Source: a virus
IMG/VR virus record: IMGVR_UViG_3300018014_000009
Span: 1 to 31,444 of that record
DNA: 31,444 nucleotides
Direction: 5' to 3' (one strand)
The translations under genes were made by a program, and so were the position numbers. Every line of letters begins with the position of its first letter. The first letter of the stretch is position 1. The notes under the pieces are model-generated. The model was not told the origin of the DNA and did not search any database. It saw nothing but the letters and a program-made list of their open reading frames with translations. This document shows, in pieces, positions 16,108 through 24,882 of the stretch.

Positions 16108-18483
16108 CTATATCGCCGGGTCGATTCCAGGGTCAGGCGACACCTGGTACGGGTAGCTTATCCCGTTGTTCTGGATGTCCGGGGCCTCCGTCGTGTGCAG
16201 GCTCAGCGCCACCTCATGGATAGTCTGCGCTGTCTTGATGTCGGCTATCTTGGTAATCTTACGGAAGTTGGTGGCCTCCATGATGATGTCCCCGGTGACG
16301 TTCAGGTGATAGTTCCCGTAGACCATCATGTCCACGTCGCCGGTAATCTCCAGGCGCAGCCCCTTCTTGGCGCTCGACTGCCCGATGGTCATCTCCACGC
16401 CGCCGTCCAGCGCCCCGGTGAGCGACCTGCCCTGCTGGTCCTTCCCCGCCGCCAGCACGACGCCGCCGTCCAGGTCCAGCATGAGCGACTGCCAGGAGGC
16501 CGGGTTCTTGCCGATGCGGAGGAGCACGTCCCGCACGGCGTGCAGGTCGAGCGACTTGCCGTGCAGGTCCATGCCCGGCGACACGGGGTTACCCAGCCAG
16601 GAGTTGTAGGGCGAGAACCCCCTGCCCGTAGGCTGCCCCGCCACGGTCAGGTCGTGGAACCGGTAGGTCTTGTCGCCAGGCGAGGGGTAGACCGGGCGGC
16701 CGGGGCTATGGGAGTTCTTCTCCGTGGGGCTGAAGTTCTTCCCCGGCCCGTCCGAGTAGCCGTTCATAAGGTGCTTGCGCATCACCACGGGGCTCTCGCT
16801 GTCCCGCCGTGCGCCGAGCCTCGCCACCACGCCGCCGTCCGTCGCCATCCTCAGGCTGATGGCCTCCGCCATGAGCTTGTTCTCAAGCGTCCCTGCGTCC
16901 CCGATGCCCTTCAGCTTGCGGTGGCTGGCATCCCAGTACTGGAGGGCCCTCCTCTGGACGGCATCGCTGTTCTGCCTGTTCTGGGTCAGGACCTTGCGCC
17001 CGGAGTCCGGCAGGGTAGCATCGTCGCAGCCGAGGCGCAGCACGCTCTGCCCGAGCGCCTGGAGGTCTATCGAGTCCTCCTCGTCCCTGTTCTTGCCCAC
17101 GACCAGCTTGAGGGAGCCGACCATGTGCCCCTCCACGCTCCTCCCGGCCCCATGCGGGTGCTCGTAGATGCCGTTGGGGGCAGGGTTGGCAGGGAAGTTG
17201 GTATTCTCCCTGGGGATGGTGCTGCCGACCTCGAAGGTCAGCATGCCCTCCTTGGTCACGTCCCAGCGGGTGGTGTTGTACTCGCTGGGGAAGCGCACGG
17301 AGTAGCATGACGCGGCCAGGCGGGCCTCGTCATGGTCGGTAGAGTCCTTCACGGGGTTGTACCCGCTCTGGAAGTCCGCCCCGAAGCGGCCGCCGCCGTT
17401 GGTGTCCTGGTTGGTGGTAAGGGCGGAGAGGACAGGCTTGAGCGCCAGGCCATAGGTGCCCTGGTCGAACCTGTTCCAGCCTATAAGGGTGCCCTCGGCC
17501 CGCTCCAGGATGAAGCCCTTGCGGGCCGGGGTCGCCCCCTCGCCAAGGGTCGGGCCGACAGGCTGCTTGGAGGTGTCGGTCGGGTGGTCGAAGGCCTGGC
17601 TGGCGAAGTAGGTCGCGCTGTCCACCTGGAACGGGCCCTGGGAGGAGAGGGTAGTCCTCTTCCACGGGTCCTGGGTAGTGCCGAGGACATAGTCCAGGAG
17701 GTCGGTCTGCATGACCTCGGGAGGCAGGGGGTAGTCGAGGGCGAACTCCTGCACGCGGGACACGCGCTCCGTGAACGGGAGGATGTCCTGCTTGCCCTTC
17801 AGGTACCTGTCGGACAGCCTGGCCCCAGGCTGGAGGAAGACGGTATACTCCCTGGAGCCGTCAGGCATGGTGGTGGGGATGACACCGGACGCTGGGTTGA
17901 CGGTCGTGGCGTCCAGGCGGACTGCGGGGCCCTCGAACCCCAGCCCGGCGTCCGAGTAGTCCACGTGGCGGGAGGTGAGGGTAGTCCAGGTGCGCCTGTC
18001 GGCGTCCACGTCCTCTCTGTCGAAGCCCCCCGACGACCTGTCCCAGCCGGAGCCTGTCCTCTCGGAGTACCCGCCCACGAACGAGGATGCCTGGTCCCCT
18101 GCCCAGGCCTTGCGGTAGTTGCCCCGCTTGCGCTCGTTGAGGCCGGGGATGGTGTCGAAGTCCTTGCGGGCTATGGAGTCCACCGCCTGCTTGGTCTGGG
18201 ACACTACCCAGGTCAGGATGGCCACCTGCGAGTGCCCCCCGAAGTGCGCCACGGGGGCGCACAGGCACAGGGCCCCCTCCTCGGGCATCCGTATGTCGGT
18301 AGACTCGTAGGAGCTGTGCGAGCAGGGGATGAGCCCGACCTCGCGGTAGACGTACTTGGAGCGGAGGTCCTCCACGGAGCAGACATGGCGCTCCCAGTCC
18401 ACGGACGCTACCGTGCCCACGAAGACGGAGAACTGCTCCATCTCCCTCGTGTACTCGGACATCGGCAGCCTGTAGTCGCCCAT
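16108..18483 (-). CDS. baseplate central spike protein (gp5/VgrG-like)
   Basis: The product has 791 residues. Residues about 18-100 look like the OB-fold domain found at the start of VgrG, gpV and gp5 spikes (FSVFVGTVASVDWERHVCSV, then EEGALCLCAPVAHFGG). The C-terminal third has the alternating short-strand pattern of a triple beta-helix needle: LMLDLDGGVVLAAGKD, LTGALDGGVEMTIGQ, KKGLRLEITGDVDMMVYGNY and HLNVTGDIIMEATNF. The middle 400 residues are unassigned and longer than in simple spikes; I see no lysozyme catalytic pattern in it. The protein would sit at the tip of the tail tube, below the hub encoded just upstream, and pierce the cell envelope. The ATG at 18483 has AGGT upstream and lies 9 bp after the hub stop. 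The last residues (QVSPDPGIDPAI) suggest no separate tip domain. Confidence 0.78.
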   Translation of the reverse strand: MGDYRLPMSEYTREMEQFSVFVGTVASVDWERHVCSVEDLRSKYVYREVGLIPCSHSSYESTDIRMPEEGALCLCAPVAHFGGHSQVAILTWVVSQTKQAVDSIARKDFDTIPGLNERKRGNYRKAWAGDQASSFVGGYSERTGSGWDRSSGGFDREDVDADRRTWTTLTSRHVDYSDAGLGFEGPAVRLDATTVNPASGVIPTTMPDGSREYTVFLQPGARLSDRYLKGKQDILPFTERVSRVQEFALDYPLPPEVMQTDLLDYVLGTTQDPWKRTTLSSQGPFQVDSATYFASQAFDHPTDTSKQPVGPTLGEGATPARKGFILERAEGTLIGWNRFDQGTYGLALKPVLSALTTNQDTNGGGRFGADFQSGYNPVKDSTDHDEARLAASCYSVRFPSEYNTTRWDVTKEGMLTFEVGSTIPRENTNFPANPAPNGIYEHPHGAGRSVEGHMVGSLKLVVGKNRDEEDSIDLQALGQSVLRLGCDDATLPDSGRKVLTQNRQNSDAVQRRALQYWDASHRKLKGIGDAGTLENKLMAEAISLRMATDGGVVARLGARRDSESPVVMRKHLMNGYSDGPGKNFSPTEKNSHSPGRPVYPSPGDKTYRFHDLTVAGQPTGRGFSPYNSWLGNPVSPGMDLHGKSLDLHAVRDVLLRIGKNPASWQSLMLDLDGGVVLAAGKDQQGRSLTGALDGGVEMTIGQSSAKKGLRLEITGDVDMMVYGNYHLNVTGDIIMEATNFRKITKIADIKTAQTIHEVALSLHTTEAPDIQNNGISYPYQVSPDPGIDPAI

Positions 18484-18492
18484 GGTTACCTA

Positions 18493-21363
18493 TTACCCTG
18501 CCAGGGGGGTACCCTCGGTAAGGAGCGGGATGCTGAACGGGGCCCCCGTCCCCTGGGGGGACTGCGGGGCCGGGTTAGGGGTCACCTTGCTTGCCGTCCC
18601 CTGTACCGTCTGCACGTTTGGCAGGGACACCCCGCCGGTGACGAACACGCCGAGGCGGTTCGCTATGTCGTTGATGCCGGACTGGGGGCTCTTGCTCTGC
18701 ATGTCCGGCTGGGCAAGCTGGGTCAGGAGGTCATCATTGCCTACTGAGTTAGCCTGCGGCGTCTCAAGCTCTATGACCGAGTCCAGCTCCACCGAGTCAT
18801 AGCCGCTCCCGGAGGCGGACGCCTGCCCGTTCGAGCTGAGGCTGAGGTCGGAGCTGAGCGACTTGCTCAGGGTAGAGCTGATGTCGCCCTGGCCGGGGGA
18901 GGCTATGCCAGCGAACAGGAACACGTTCAGGTTTTGCACCTGCCCTGCCCCCTGGAGGTTGGCGCTCTGCGAGAGGATGCCCTGCCTGGAGTGGCGGATG
19001 GCGGTGTTGACGTCTATCCATCTCCCCCACGGGAAGGGGCTTACCACCTCGTACCCCTTGTCGTCCGTATAGGGCTGGCACGTCTGGATTTTCTTGTAGT
19101 AGCGCATGTCTATGCCGCTGCCTGTCCCCCAGGTATCCCCGCTGAAGAAAGGCTTGCCAAGGGAAAGCGGTGGGGAGTTGGGGAACGTTGAGCCGTCATC
19201 GGCGGCCATGTTGAGGTCAGCGGCGGTCACGACATCATTCTGGAAGCGGAAGCTCTTGCCCTTGGTGTCGAACCTCGTGGCATACAGGTTGCCAATCTTT
19301 TCCTTCTTGTACATGAGGTACTCCCACTCCTGCGGGTGGAACGGGGCATCGGGGGGCTGCGTGAGGGTGGCAGGGGTGCCCGGCAGGTTGACCAGGGGGC
19401 TGGTGGAAGGGCTCCCTCCCCCGGTGCTCCCGGAGCCTGCGGGGGCGCTCCCGCCGCTGCCGGACGAGGACGGCGCAGTCTGGGCAGGGGAGGAGGAGGC
19501 ATCGGAGGGGGATGGGGGGACCGTCCATTCGAGCACCAGGTCCTTCTGGCTTACATAGGTGGTCACCTGCCTCTGGTTGCCGCCTGCGTCCGTGACAGTG
19601 GTGTAGGTAGGCAGGAGAGGACGCCTGCGGATAGTGTCCAGGGTTACCTGCATGGTGGCCGACTGCCCCTGCTGGTAGGATATGCTGACGCTGTTGATGT
19701 ACCCGTACATGTCCCTATGGGGGATGTACATGGGGAACCCCAGCCGTATCTCGGGGCGCAGGGGGATGGAGAAGGTATAGGTGCGGTACCCCCTGTTGGC
19801 CCGGTTAAGCTCGCTGACCGCATAGGTATACAGGGCTATGAGGTCGTTCTGGCCGAGGTAGTTGAGGTTGCGGAGGGGCTGCTCGCGCAGGCCGAACTTG
19901 GCCAGCTTGGCGATGTCGATATGGTCGGCGACAGGGAGCACCTGGGGGCCCTCGGCCGAGGGAAAGTGGAGGTTGCTCATGAAGTCTGGCTGGACGCACA
20001 TGCGGGTGGCCCTGACATTGGCCTCGTCCTCCACCTCCGTCTCCGTCTCTATCTCGCTCAGGTACACCACGAAGGGGTTGGCATTGGCCCTTATGTAGCT
20101 GGCAGCGCTCGTCGCACTGCTGGTAAAGCTGCCGCCCTGCCCCTGCGCAGCGGGGTCCGTCCCCAGGTTGGTGACGTCCAGGTTGTAGTAGGGGGGCTTA
20201 AAGACGATGGCCCCGTCAAGGTCCTGGTACCCCTCGTAGCCTATGAGGTTGGCTATGAACCTTATCCTCTCCGAGCGGGGCACTGTCTTGCCCCCAAGCT
20301 GCTGGACGGCGGCCACCTGGAAGTCGGGGAGGTAGGTGCGCATGATGTTGATATACAGGTCCTTGTCGCTGGCCTGGGCTATGATGGACTTCTGGGGGAC
20401 ACGGCTGTTGGTGCTCGCACGCATGTTATACGCCATCTGCCCCACGGCGTCCTTAGGCTCGGCGGTGAACGTATCATAGAGTACCCCCACCTGGGCCTGG
20501 CTGTCCTGGAGGCCGGTGATGTCCTGGTAGCCGTAGCCCAGGATGCGGACGTCCCTTGTCACGTTGGTGAGGATTGTCTGCCACCTGCTGATGAACTGGG
20601 CCTTGACAGAGTCCTTCCAGTCGGAGGTGCCGGCCTTCAGGCTGTCCTGCTGTATGGAGGTTAGCTGGAAGCCCTCGAAGGTGACGGACCTTGTGAATAT
20701 GTCGGCGAGCATCTGGTAGGGGCTCATCAAGTACTGGTTGCTGTTGAAGGGCGTGACGGGCGTGGGGGAGTTGGTAATCTGCGAGGTCTGGAGGTCCACG
20801 TACATCAGGTCGAGGAAGTGCATGGTCCCCTTGCAACTGACCGCTACCTGGAGGGCGGTGCCCGTGTCCGTATAGGAGACGCTGGTTATAAGGCCCTTGA
20901 ACACACGGTAGTAGAGGGTATTGCCGTTCTGGGCAAAGAAGTACCCCTTGGCGAACACCTGGACCTGCATCATAGGCTCCAGGATATTGTTGCCCCCCGG
21001 TGCCTGGAACAGGTACTTGCGGCTGGCCGGGATGTTGAGGCTGAAGCTGGCGGTCGGGACAAGGTTGTCAACCTGGTAGGACACCGAGAACGAGTCTATG
21101 TAGTCGTTGAACGGCACGGACGTGGACTGGGAGTTGGACTGGTTCCTGGAGTCGTTGAGGTTTATGAAGGGGTTGGTGATATAGGGCTTGCCCTCGATGT
21201 ACACCACCACGTCCGGGCAGGTCTTGACTATCTCCCTCTCCTGCACCGTCTGGGCTATGTTCCTGATGCTGTTGGAAGAGGCAGGGGAAGAAGCCATGGG
21301 GGGCTCCACCTGCTCGGGCTGCCGGACGGTGCTCGGGGTCTCGATGCCGAGGAAGTCTCCCAT
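18493..21363 (-). CDS. baseplate hub protein (gp27/gpD-like, 956 aa)
   Basis: Residues about 45-240 carry the pattern of tail-hub proteins: DVVVYIEGKPYI, FNDYIDSFSVSYQVDNLVPTA-type strand, MQVQVFAKGYFF and YRVFKGLITSVSYTDTGTAL. Residues about 530-610 (YTFSIPLRPEIRLGFPMYIP, then YINSVSISYQQGQSATMQVT) match the closing beta-barrel of gp27/gpD-like hubs, where the spike docks. A Ser/Gly/Pro linker (about residues 640-680) leads to a C-terminal domain of about 270 residues (QEWEYLMYKKEKIGNLYATR, GKPFFSGDTWGTGSGIDMRY) that I cannot assign. The start codon overlaps the stop of the preceding gene by one base (TAATG). Order tape measure, tail proteins, hub, spike is as in contractile-tail phages. The C-terminal extension is unusual in length and may be a separate function. 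Confidence 0.78.
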   Translation of the reverse strand: MGDFLGIETPSTVRQPEQVEPPMASSPASSNSIRNIAQTVQEREIVKTCPDVVVYIEGKPYITNPFINLNDSRNQSNSQSTSVPFNDYIDSFSVSYQVDNLVPTASFSLNIPASRKYLFQAPGGNNILEPMMQVQVFAKGYFFAQNGNTLYYRVFKGLITSVSYTDTGTALQVAVSCKGTMHFLDLMYVDLQTSQITNSPTPVTPFNSNQYLMSPYQMLADIFTRSVTFEGFQLTSIQQDSLKAGTSDWKDSVKAQFISRWQTILTNVTRDVRILGYGYQDITGLQDSQAQVGVLYDTFTAEPKDAVGQMAYNMRASTNSRVPQKSIIAQASDKDLYINIMRTYLPDFQVAAVQQLGGKTVPRSERIRFIANLIGYEGYQDLDGAIVFKPPYYNLDVTNLGTDPAAQGQGGSFTSSATSAASYIRANANPFVVYLSEIETETEVEDEANVRATRMCVQPDFMSNLHFPSAEGPQVLPVADHIDIAKLAKFGLREQPLRNLNYLGQNDLIALYTYAVSELNRANRGYRTYTFSIPLRPEIRLGFPMYIPHRDMYGYINSVSISYQQGQSATMQVTLDTIRRRPLLPTYTTVTDAGGNQRQVTTYVSQKDLVLEWTVPPSPSDASSSPAQTAPSSSGSGGSAPAGSGSTGGGSPSTSPLVNLPGTPATLTQPPDAPFHPQEWEYLMYKKEKIGNLYATRFDTKGKSFRFQNDVVTAADLNMAADDGSTFPNSPPLSLGKPFFSGDTWGTGSGIDMRYYKKIQTCQPYTDDKGYEVVSPFPWGRWIDVNTAIRHSRQGILSQSANLQGAGQVQNLNVFLFAGIASPGQGDISSTLSKSLSSDLSLSSNGQASASGSGYDSVELDSVIELETPQANSVGNDDLLTQLAQPDMQSKSPQSGINDIANRLGVFVTGGVSLPNVQTVQGTASKVTPNPAPQSPQGTGAPFSIPLLTEGTPLAG

Positions 21364-22652
21364 TATGCAAACACCTCGCTAGGGGAGAACAGGCCCAGGT
21401 TGGGGGTAGCACTGCCGCTGCCCCCGGAGACAAGGTACTGGGATGCCCCCTCGGATGCCACGGCAGGGGATAGCGAGAGGGCGGACGGGAGCGCCAGGGA
21501 GCGCGAGCCCTTGACGACCGAGGATACGGTAGAGAGAAGGGAAGACAGGCCGCTAAGGGGAGAGGATGCTGGCCTGCCGCTGGCCGGAGGAATCTGGGGG
21601 CCCGAGTCCATGATGACCGAGGGCGTGGTGGAGGAGAGGGAGGACAGGCCGCTGGGGGACAGGGAGAGAGGCAGCGCCGTTAGCTGCCCTGCATTGCTCG
21701 GCGGTACCAGGACTGCGCCGGGGGAGGAGACCGCACTGTAGGAGTGCCCCCTCTCCGTGCTGTTCTGTATCCCCCACTGGCTATAGGGGGAGCCCTGCCT
21801 GGTGCGCTCCTTCCATGCCAGGAAGGAGAGGCTGAACTCCGCCCGGTAGGGGTGCTCGGCGTCCAGGGTGACGGTAAGGTTGTCGAACATCCCGTACCAG
21901 ATGTAGTTGGCGGCCACGAGCTGGATATCCTGGTGCTTCTTTATGCGCCTGCGGGTGAACCCTGGGGCAAGCGGCCCCTCGTTGGCCTCCTCGCCCTCGA
22001 ACCAGTAGCCGTTGTTCTCGAAGACGATGACTAGCTGCTGGAGGTTCCTCCATGACTCGGTGAAGTAGGCATACTCGTCCGTCAGCCCCTTCGCCCAGTA
22101 GTAGCCGGGGGTGTGGCCTGCCATAGCGACATGGATAAGCCCCTCCCCCCATACCCCGAACTGCCATCCCCCACGGGCGAATGCCTGGGAGTCCTCGGTG
22201 TTCCTGGATATCTGGGCGGTGTTCGGGTTGATGAGGAACCTGTAGGTGGCCGTCAGGTGCGGGTCGTATGCCGGGGAGGAGGTGCTGTAGCTGGAGGATA
22301 CCCCACGGTGGGGGACCCGTACCGTGACCCAGTCCGTGAACGGCTCCGTGGCCGCCGTGGTGAAGAAGGAGGCGTTCGCCGCCCCGTTCTGGGCGTAGGG
22401 GCCGAAGGCGCTCGATGTCTGGGCCGACTGCCCCAGCAGGGCCAGGGGGTCCTCGGGGATGAAGCGCTTCTCTCCCCGGATAGGAAGGAGGATGGGCTGC
22501 ACGGGGGAGTTCGAGGGCCTGGATACCTGGATGTCGCTTAGGTCATTGACATCCTTGGTGTTGGAGTTGTCTACAACATAAGACACGGGCTCCGGCGTGG
22601 CGGTGACCGTCACCGTAGAGGGGTTGATGGCCTGGACAGGGCTGCTAGACAT
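21363..22652 (-). CDS. tail tip/baseplate protein, paralogue of the gene at 23295 (429 aa)
   Basis: The ATG at 22652 is chosen over a GTG at 22664, as the latter lies inside the HNH gene; neither has a clear Shine-Dalgarno. The product has a Ser/Thr-rich N-terminus and a core domain of about residues 130-290: TYRFLINPNTAQISRN, RGGWQFGVWGEGLIHVAMAG, LVIVFENNGYWFEGEE, and YIWYGMFDNLTVTLDAEHPY followed by RAEFSLSFLAWKERT. The same order of motifs occurs in the 523-aa protein upstream, so the two seem to be duplicated copies of one tail module. The C-terminal 140 residues are low-complexity Ser/Leu/Pro. Position between tape measure and hub suggests a tail-tip or hub-proximal ring protein. The start overlaps the HNH stop by 8 bp, so translation may depend on reinitiation. 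Confidence 0.72.
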   Translation of the reverse strand: MSSSPVQAINPSTVTVTATPEPVSYVVDNSNTKDVNDLSDIQVSRPSNSPVQPILLPIRGEKRFIPEDPLALLGQSAQTSSAFGPYAQNGAANASFFTTAATEPFTDWVTVRVPHRGVSSSYSTSSPAYDPHLTATYRFLINPNTAQISRNTEDSQAFARGGWQFGVWGEGLIHVAMAGHTPGYYWAKGLTDEYAYFTESWRNLQQLVIVFENNGYWFEGEEANEGPLAPGFTRRRIKKHQDIQLVAANYIWYGMFDNLTVTLDAEHPYRAEFSLSFLAWKERTRQGSPYSQWGIQNSTERGHSYSAVSSPGAVLVPPSNAGQLTALPLSLSPSGLSSLSSTTPSVIMDSGPQIPPASGRPASSPLSGLSSLLSTVSSVVKGSRSLALPSALSLSPAVASEGASQYLVSGGSGSATPNLGLFSPSEVFA

Positions 22653-23298
22653 TTGACGACACACTCGTTACTGGCTGCCGCCTGTGCTCAAGGGCTGAGA
22701 CCAGCATCTTAAGCTCGGGAAGGGTGCTGCTGTTCTTTATCAGGTTCGCTTTCTTGCTTATGACCCAGACATTCCCCCGCACATATCCCCCTTCATTGTT
22801 AACTCTATCCAAAGACGGGCTATTATCGTTATCCTTAACCGTCCCGAGAGCTAATGGAGTCCCAAACACGGGGCATAATGCAGGGATGACCACATCGTCC
22901 AAAGTCAGGTCAAACTTAGCGCCACTGCGGGCTGCACGGGACTTCGCTCTCATAAGCATTGCATATTCTGGGCTACAGGTTTTACCGTGCGTCTTATGGA
23001 ATTCGGATATTCTCCTCAAGGCACAGGCCCTACAGCTTGTAACCCTCTTGTCCCTAAGCTGATGGCCAGAAACTACTCGGACGCCCCCACAGGCACAGGA
23101 GCAGTTCCACATATAGTGGCCATGCTTGTTCTTTCCCGCCGAGGATACGACCGTAAGGTCCCCGTACGGCATCCCAACCCGGTTGATAGCACGCTTTATC
23201 CCCAGCTTTCTAAGGCCAGCGGCCCTCTTGTCACGGTCTTCCTGGCTCATGGCCTTCCAGCAGTTCCTCAGGGCCTCGCTTTTTCTTGGATATCTCAT
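22645..23298 (-). CDS. HNH/endonuclease VII-like homing endonuclease (217 aa)
   Basis: Residues about 40-95 hold a zinc-ribbon-like part (NCSCACGGVRVVSGHQLRD, then SCRACALRR; C66, C68, C70, C89, C92). Residues about 140-195 are the nuclease core of the HNH/His-Me type: LCPVFGTPL, SPSLDRVNNEGGYVRGNVWV, ISKKANLIKNSS and TLPELKML. Many free-standing phage homing endonucleases share this 'CP.G..L...SLDRI...GYv.gNV.vIS..AN.iK' pattern; the usual catalytic His is not obvious here. Its start overlaps the stop of the tail gene upstream by 4 bp (ATGA), and its end overlaps the start of the tail gene downstream by 8 bp. It is clearly less GC-rich than both. It splits a pair of related tail genes and is a likely mobile insertion. 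Confidence 0.85.
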   Translation of the reverse strand: MRYPRKSEALRNCWKAMSQEDRDKRAAGLRKLGIKRAINRVGMPYGDLTVVSSAGKNKHGHYMWNCSCACGGVRVVSGHQLRDKRVTSCRACALRRISEFHKTHGKTCSPEYAMLMRAKSRAARSGAKFDLTLDDVVIPALCPVFGTPLALGTVKDNDNSPSLDRVNNEGGYVRGNVWVISKKANLIKNSSTLPELKMLVSALEHRRQPVTSVSSNV

Positions 23299-24866
23299 AT
23301 ATTCGATGATACGCTGGCAAAGGCTGGGGTAAATATATACCCTAGCGTCTTTTCCACTTGGAAAACAAAACTGAAGTCCCAGCTAAAGGGTTTCATAGCC
23401 GACATCTGCCAGTTGAGGCTCTTGAAGTACCCGAGGTAGGTGGTGCCCTTGACCCTCATCACCACGGAGCCCCTCGTCATGACATCGTTGTTGCGGGCGT
23501 TCATGCTGGTGGCAGACAGGGCCGTCTGGGGGGACCACTGGTCCACGTCAACCTGTACTTCGTTGTTGCCGGAGGGGTTGGGCCCTAGCGCCTGCTGGGT
23601 GTTGAACCAGACCATGCCGTTGTTCTTGAACAGGGACAGGAACTCCTGGAAGGCGTCCTGGGCCGCTACCCTGAATGCCTTGGCGGGGTCGTGCCCCCCC
23701 GAGGACAGGTACTTGTTGACCTCGTCGGCGTTCTGCTGGGTGACGATGGAACTCTGCACGGACGGCGACTGCTGGTTGCCGAGGCGGTAGTTGGTGTAGA
23801 GCTGGGTAGAGCCGGTATAGGTCCGGCCGGTGGCCGGGTCGGTGTACACGTCCGTGAAGGTCTGGGGGATGGGGATGCCCACGAGGGGGAAGTTGCCGGC
23901 CCCCTGGGAGACGGACTTGAACCCGCTGGTCATCGCCTGTATGAGGTCATTGCTCAGGGTGGAGGTGCTGAAGAAGTCCGTCAGCCCGAGCTGGTTCATG
24001 AACACGCCGGTCGTGCATGTCCCCTCTATGGTGTCCGCCTGCATCCCCCACATGGTGACATGCCACCCCGTCCTGGTGCGCTTGGGGGTGAAGACGTGCT
24101 TCATGGTAGTGGTCATGCTCTTGAGCGAGGCGTTGAGCTGTATCTGGATGGGCACCTGCTGGCTGTTGGAAAGGGTGTAGTCCTCCCTGCCCCTGAGCAC
24201 AAGCTCGAACACTACCGGGTCCACGGACCCCCGTACCTTGGGGTTGCCGGTCACCAGGTCCTTGTCCGCGTACCAGGGGGTCTCGTCTAGGCCGGTCTGG
24301 ATTACGACGTCAGGGAACAGGGAGCCATAGCCTACCGTAGGGTTGTCGGAGGTGACCGAGTTCGCCTGCGAGGCCTGCCTGTTATAGAGGGAGCTTGTAG
24401 GGGGGGCAAGGCCGCTGTCCCCGCTGCCTATGTTCACCACCGAGCCGGGGGGGTTGACCGTCTGGTAGTTGGGGGAGCCGGGGGCAGAGGTGGGCGTTGT
24501 CCCGTTGACTACGTCCGAGAACTTGGTGGAGGGGTCCACGCCGAGGGAGGTAGAGACGTTGTTGACCCAGTTCTGGGAGTCTTCCGCCCACTTGCTGCCT
24601 ACCTGCTGTATGGAGAGCTGCGAGCTGTCGGACAAGCCCAAGGACTGGGCATAGGCATTGTAGACAGGGCTGGTGCCGCTGGCTATCAGGTTTATCTGGT
24701 TGTTCAAGGCAGCCTGGCCCGCCTCGATGGTAGGGTAGGAGACTACGCTTCCATTGGAGCTGATATCCCCAGGGTTGTTGTTGCGGGTGGGGTTGTTGCT
24801 CGGGCTTACCCCGTACCCCTCCGCCCCTGCGATGGCATTGCCGACATTGGTTAGGCCGCTTCCCAT
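23295..24866 (-). CDS. tail tip protein with N-terminal peptidoglycan-hydrolase-like domain (523 aa)
   Basis: Residues about 8-120 match a lysozyme/transglycosylase-like domain seen in virion-associated wall enzymes: AIAGAEGYG with a candidate catalytic E16, NPTRNNNPGDI, SYPTIEAGQAALNNQINLI, and SKWAEDSQNWVNNVSTSLGV. After a Gly/Ser/Pro linker (about 125-175), residues 180-515 form a tail module: VVFELVLRGREDY, RTGWHVTMWGMQADTIEGTC, EFLSLFKNNGMVWF and TYLGYFKSLNWQMSAM followed by KPFSWDFSFVFQVEKT. The same motif order appears in the 429-aa protein downstream. The gene lies directly after the tape measure gene (16 bp), so a tail-tip position is likely and the lytic domain would open the wall during DNA entry. 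TAGGAG lies about 12 nt before the ATG. Enzyme activity is inferred from motif only. Confidence 0.75.
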   Translation of the reverse strand: MGSGLTNVGNAIAGAEGYGVSPSNNPTRNNNPGDISSNGSVVSYPTIEAGQAALNNQINLIASGTSPVYNAYAQSLGLSDSSQLSIQQVGSKWAEDSQNWVNNVSTSLGVDPSTKFSDVVNGTTPTSAPGSPNYQTVNPPGSVVNIGSGDSGLAPPTSSLYNRQASQANSVTSDNPTVGYGSLFPDVVIQTGLDETPWYADKDLVTGNPKVRGSVDPVVFELVLRGREDYTLSNSQQVPIQIQLNASLKSMTTTMKHVFTPKRTRTGWHVTMWGMQADTIEGTCTTGVFMNQLGLTDFFSTSTLSNDLIQAMTSGFKSVSQGAGNFPLVGIPIPQTFTDVYTDPATGRTYTGSTQLYTNYRLGNQQSPSVQSSIVTQQNADEVNKYLSSGGHDPAKAFRVAAQDAFQEFLSLFKNNGMVWFNTQQALGPNPSGNNEVQVDVDQWSPQTALSATSMNARNNDVMTRGSVVMRVKGTTYLGYFKSLNWQMSAMKPFSWDFSFVFQVEKTLGYIFTPAFASVSSNI

Positions 24867-24882
24867 AAACGGTTAAAGTCTC

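Noticed and set aside
15301-17310. A 669-codon plus-strand open frame across two virion genes
   Set aside because: It runs antisense across the boundary of two well supported genes and its sequence has the same mirror-like Val/His/Leu composition; no ribosome site was seen.
16108-18483. Lysozyme domain within the spike, as in T4 gp5
   Set aside because: The middle region lacks a Glu-8-Asp-5-Thr pattern and other lysozyme signatures.
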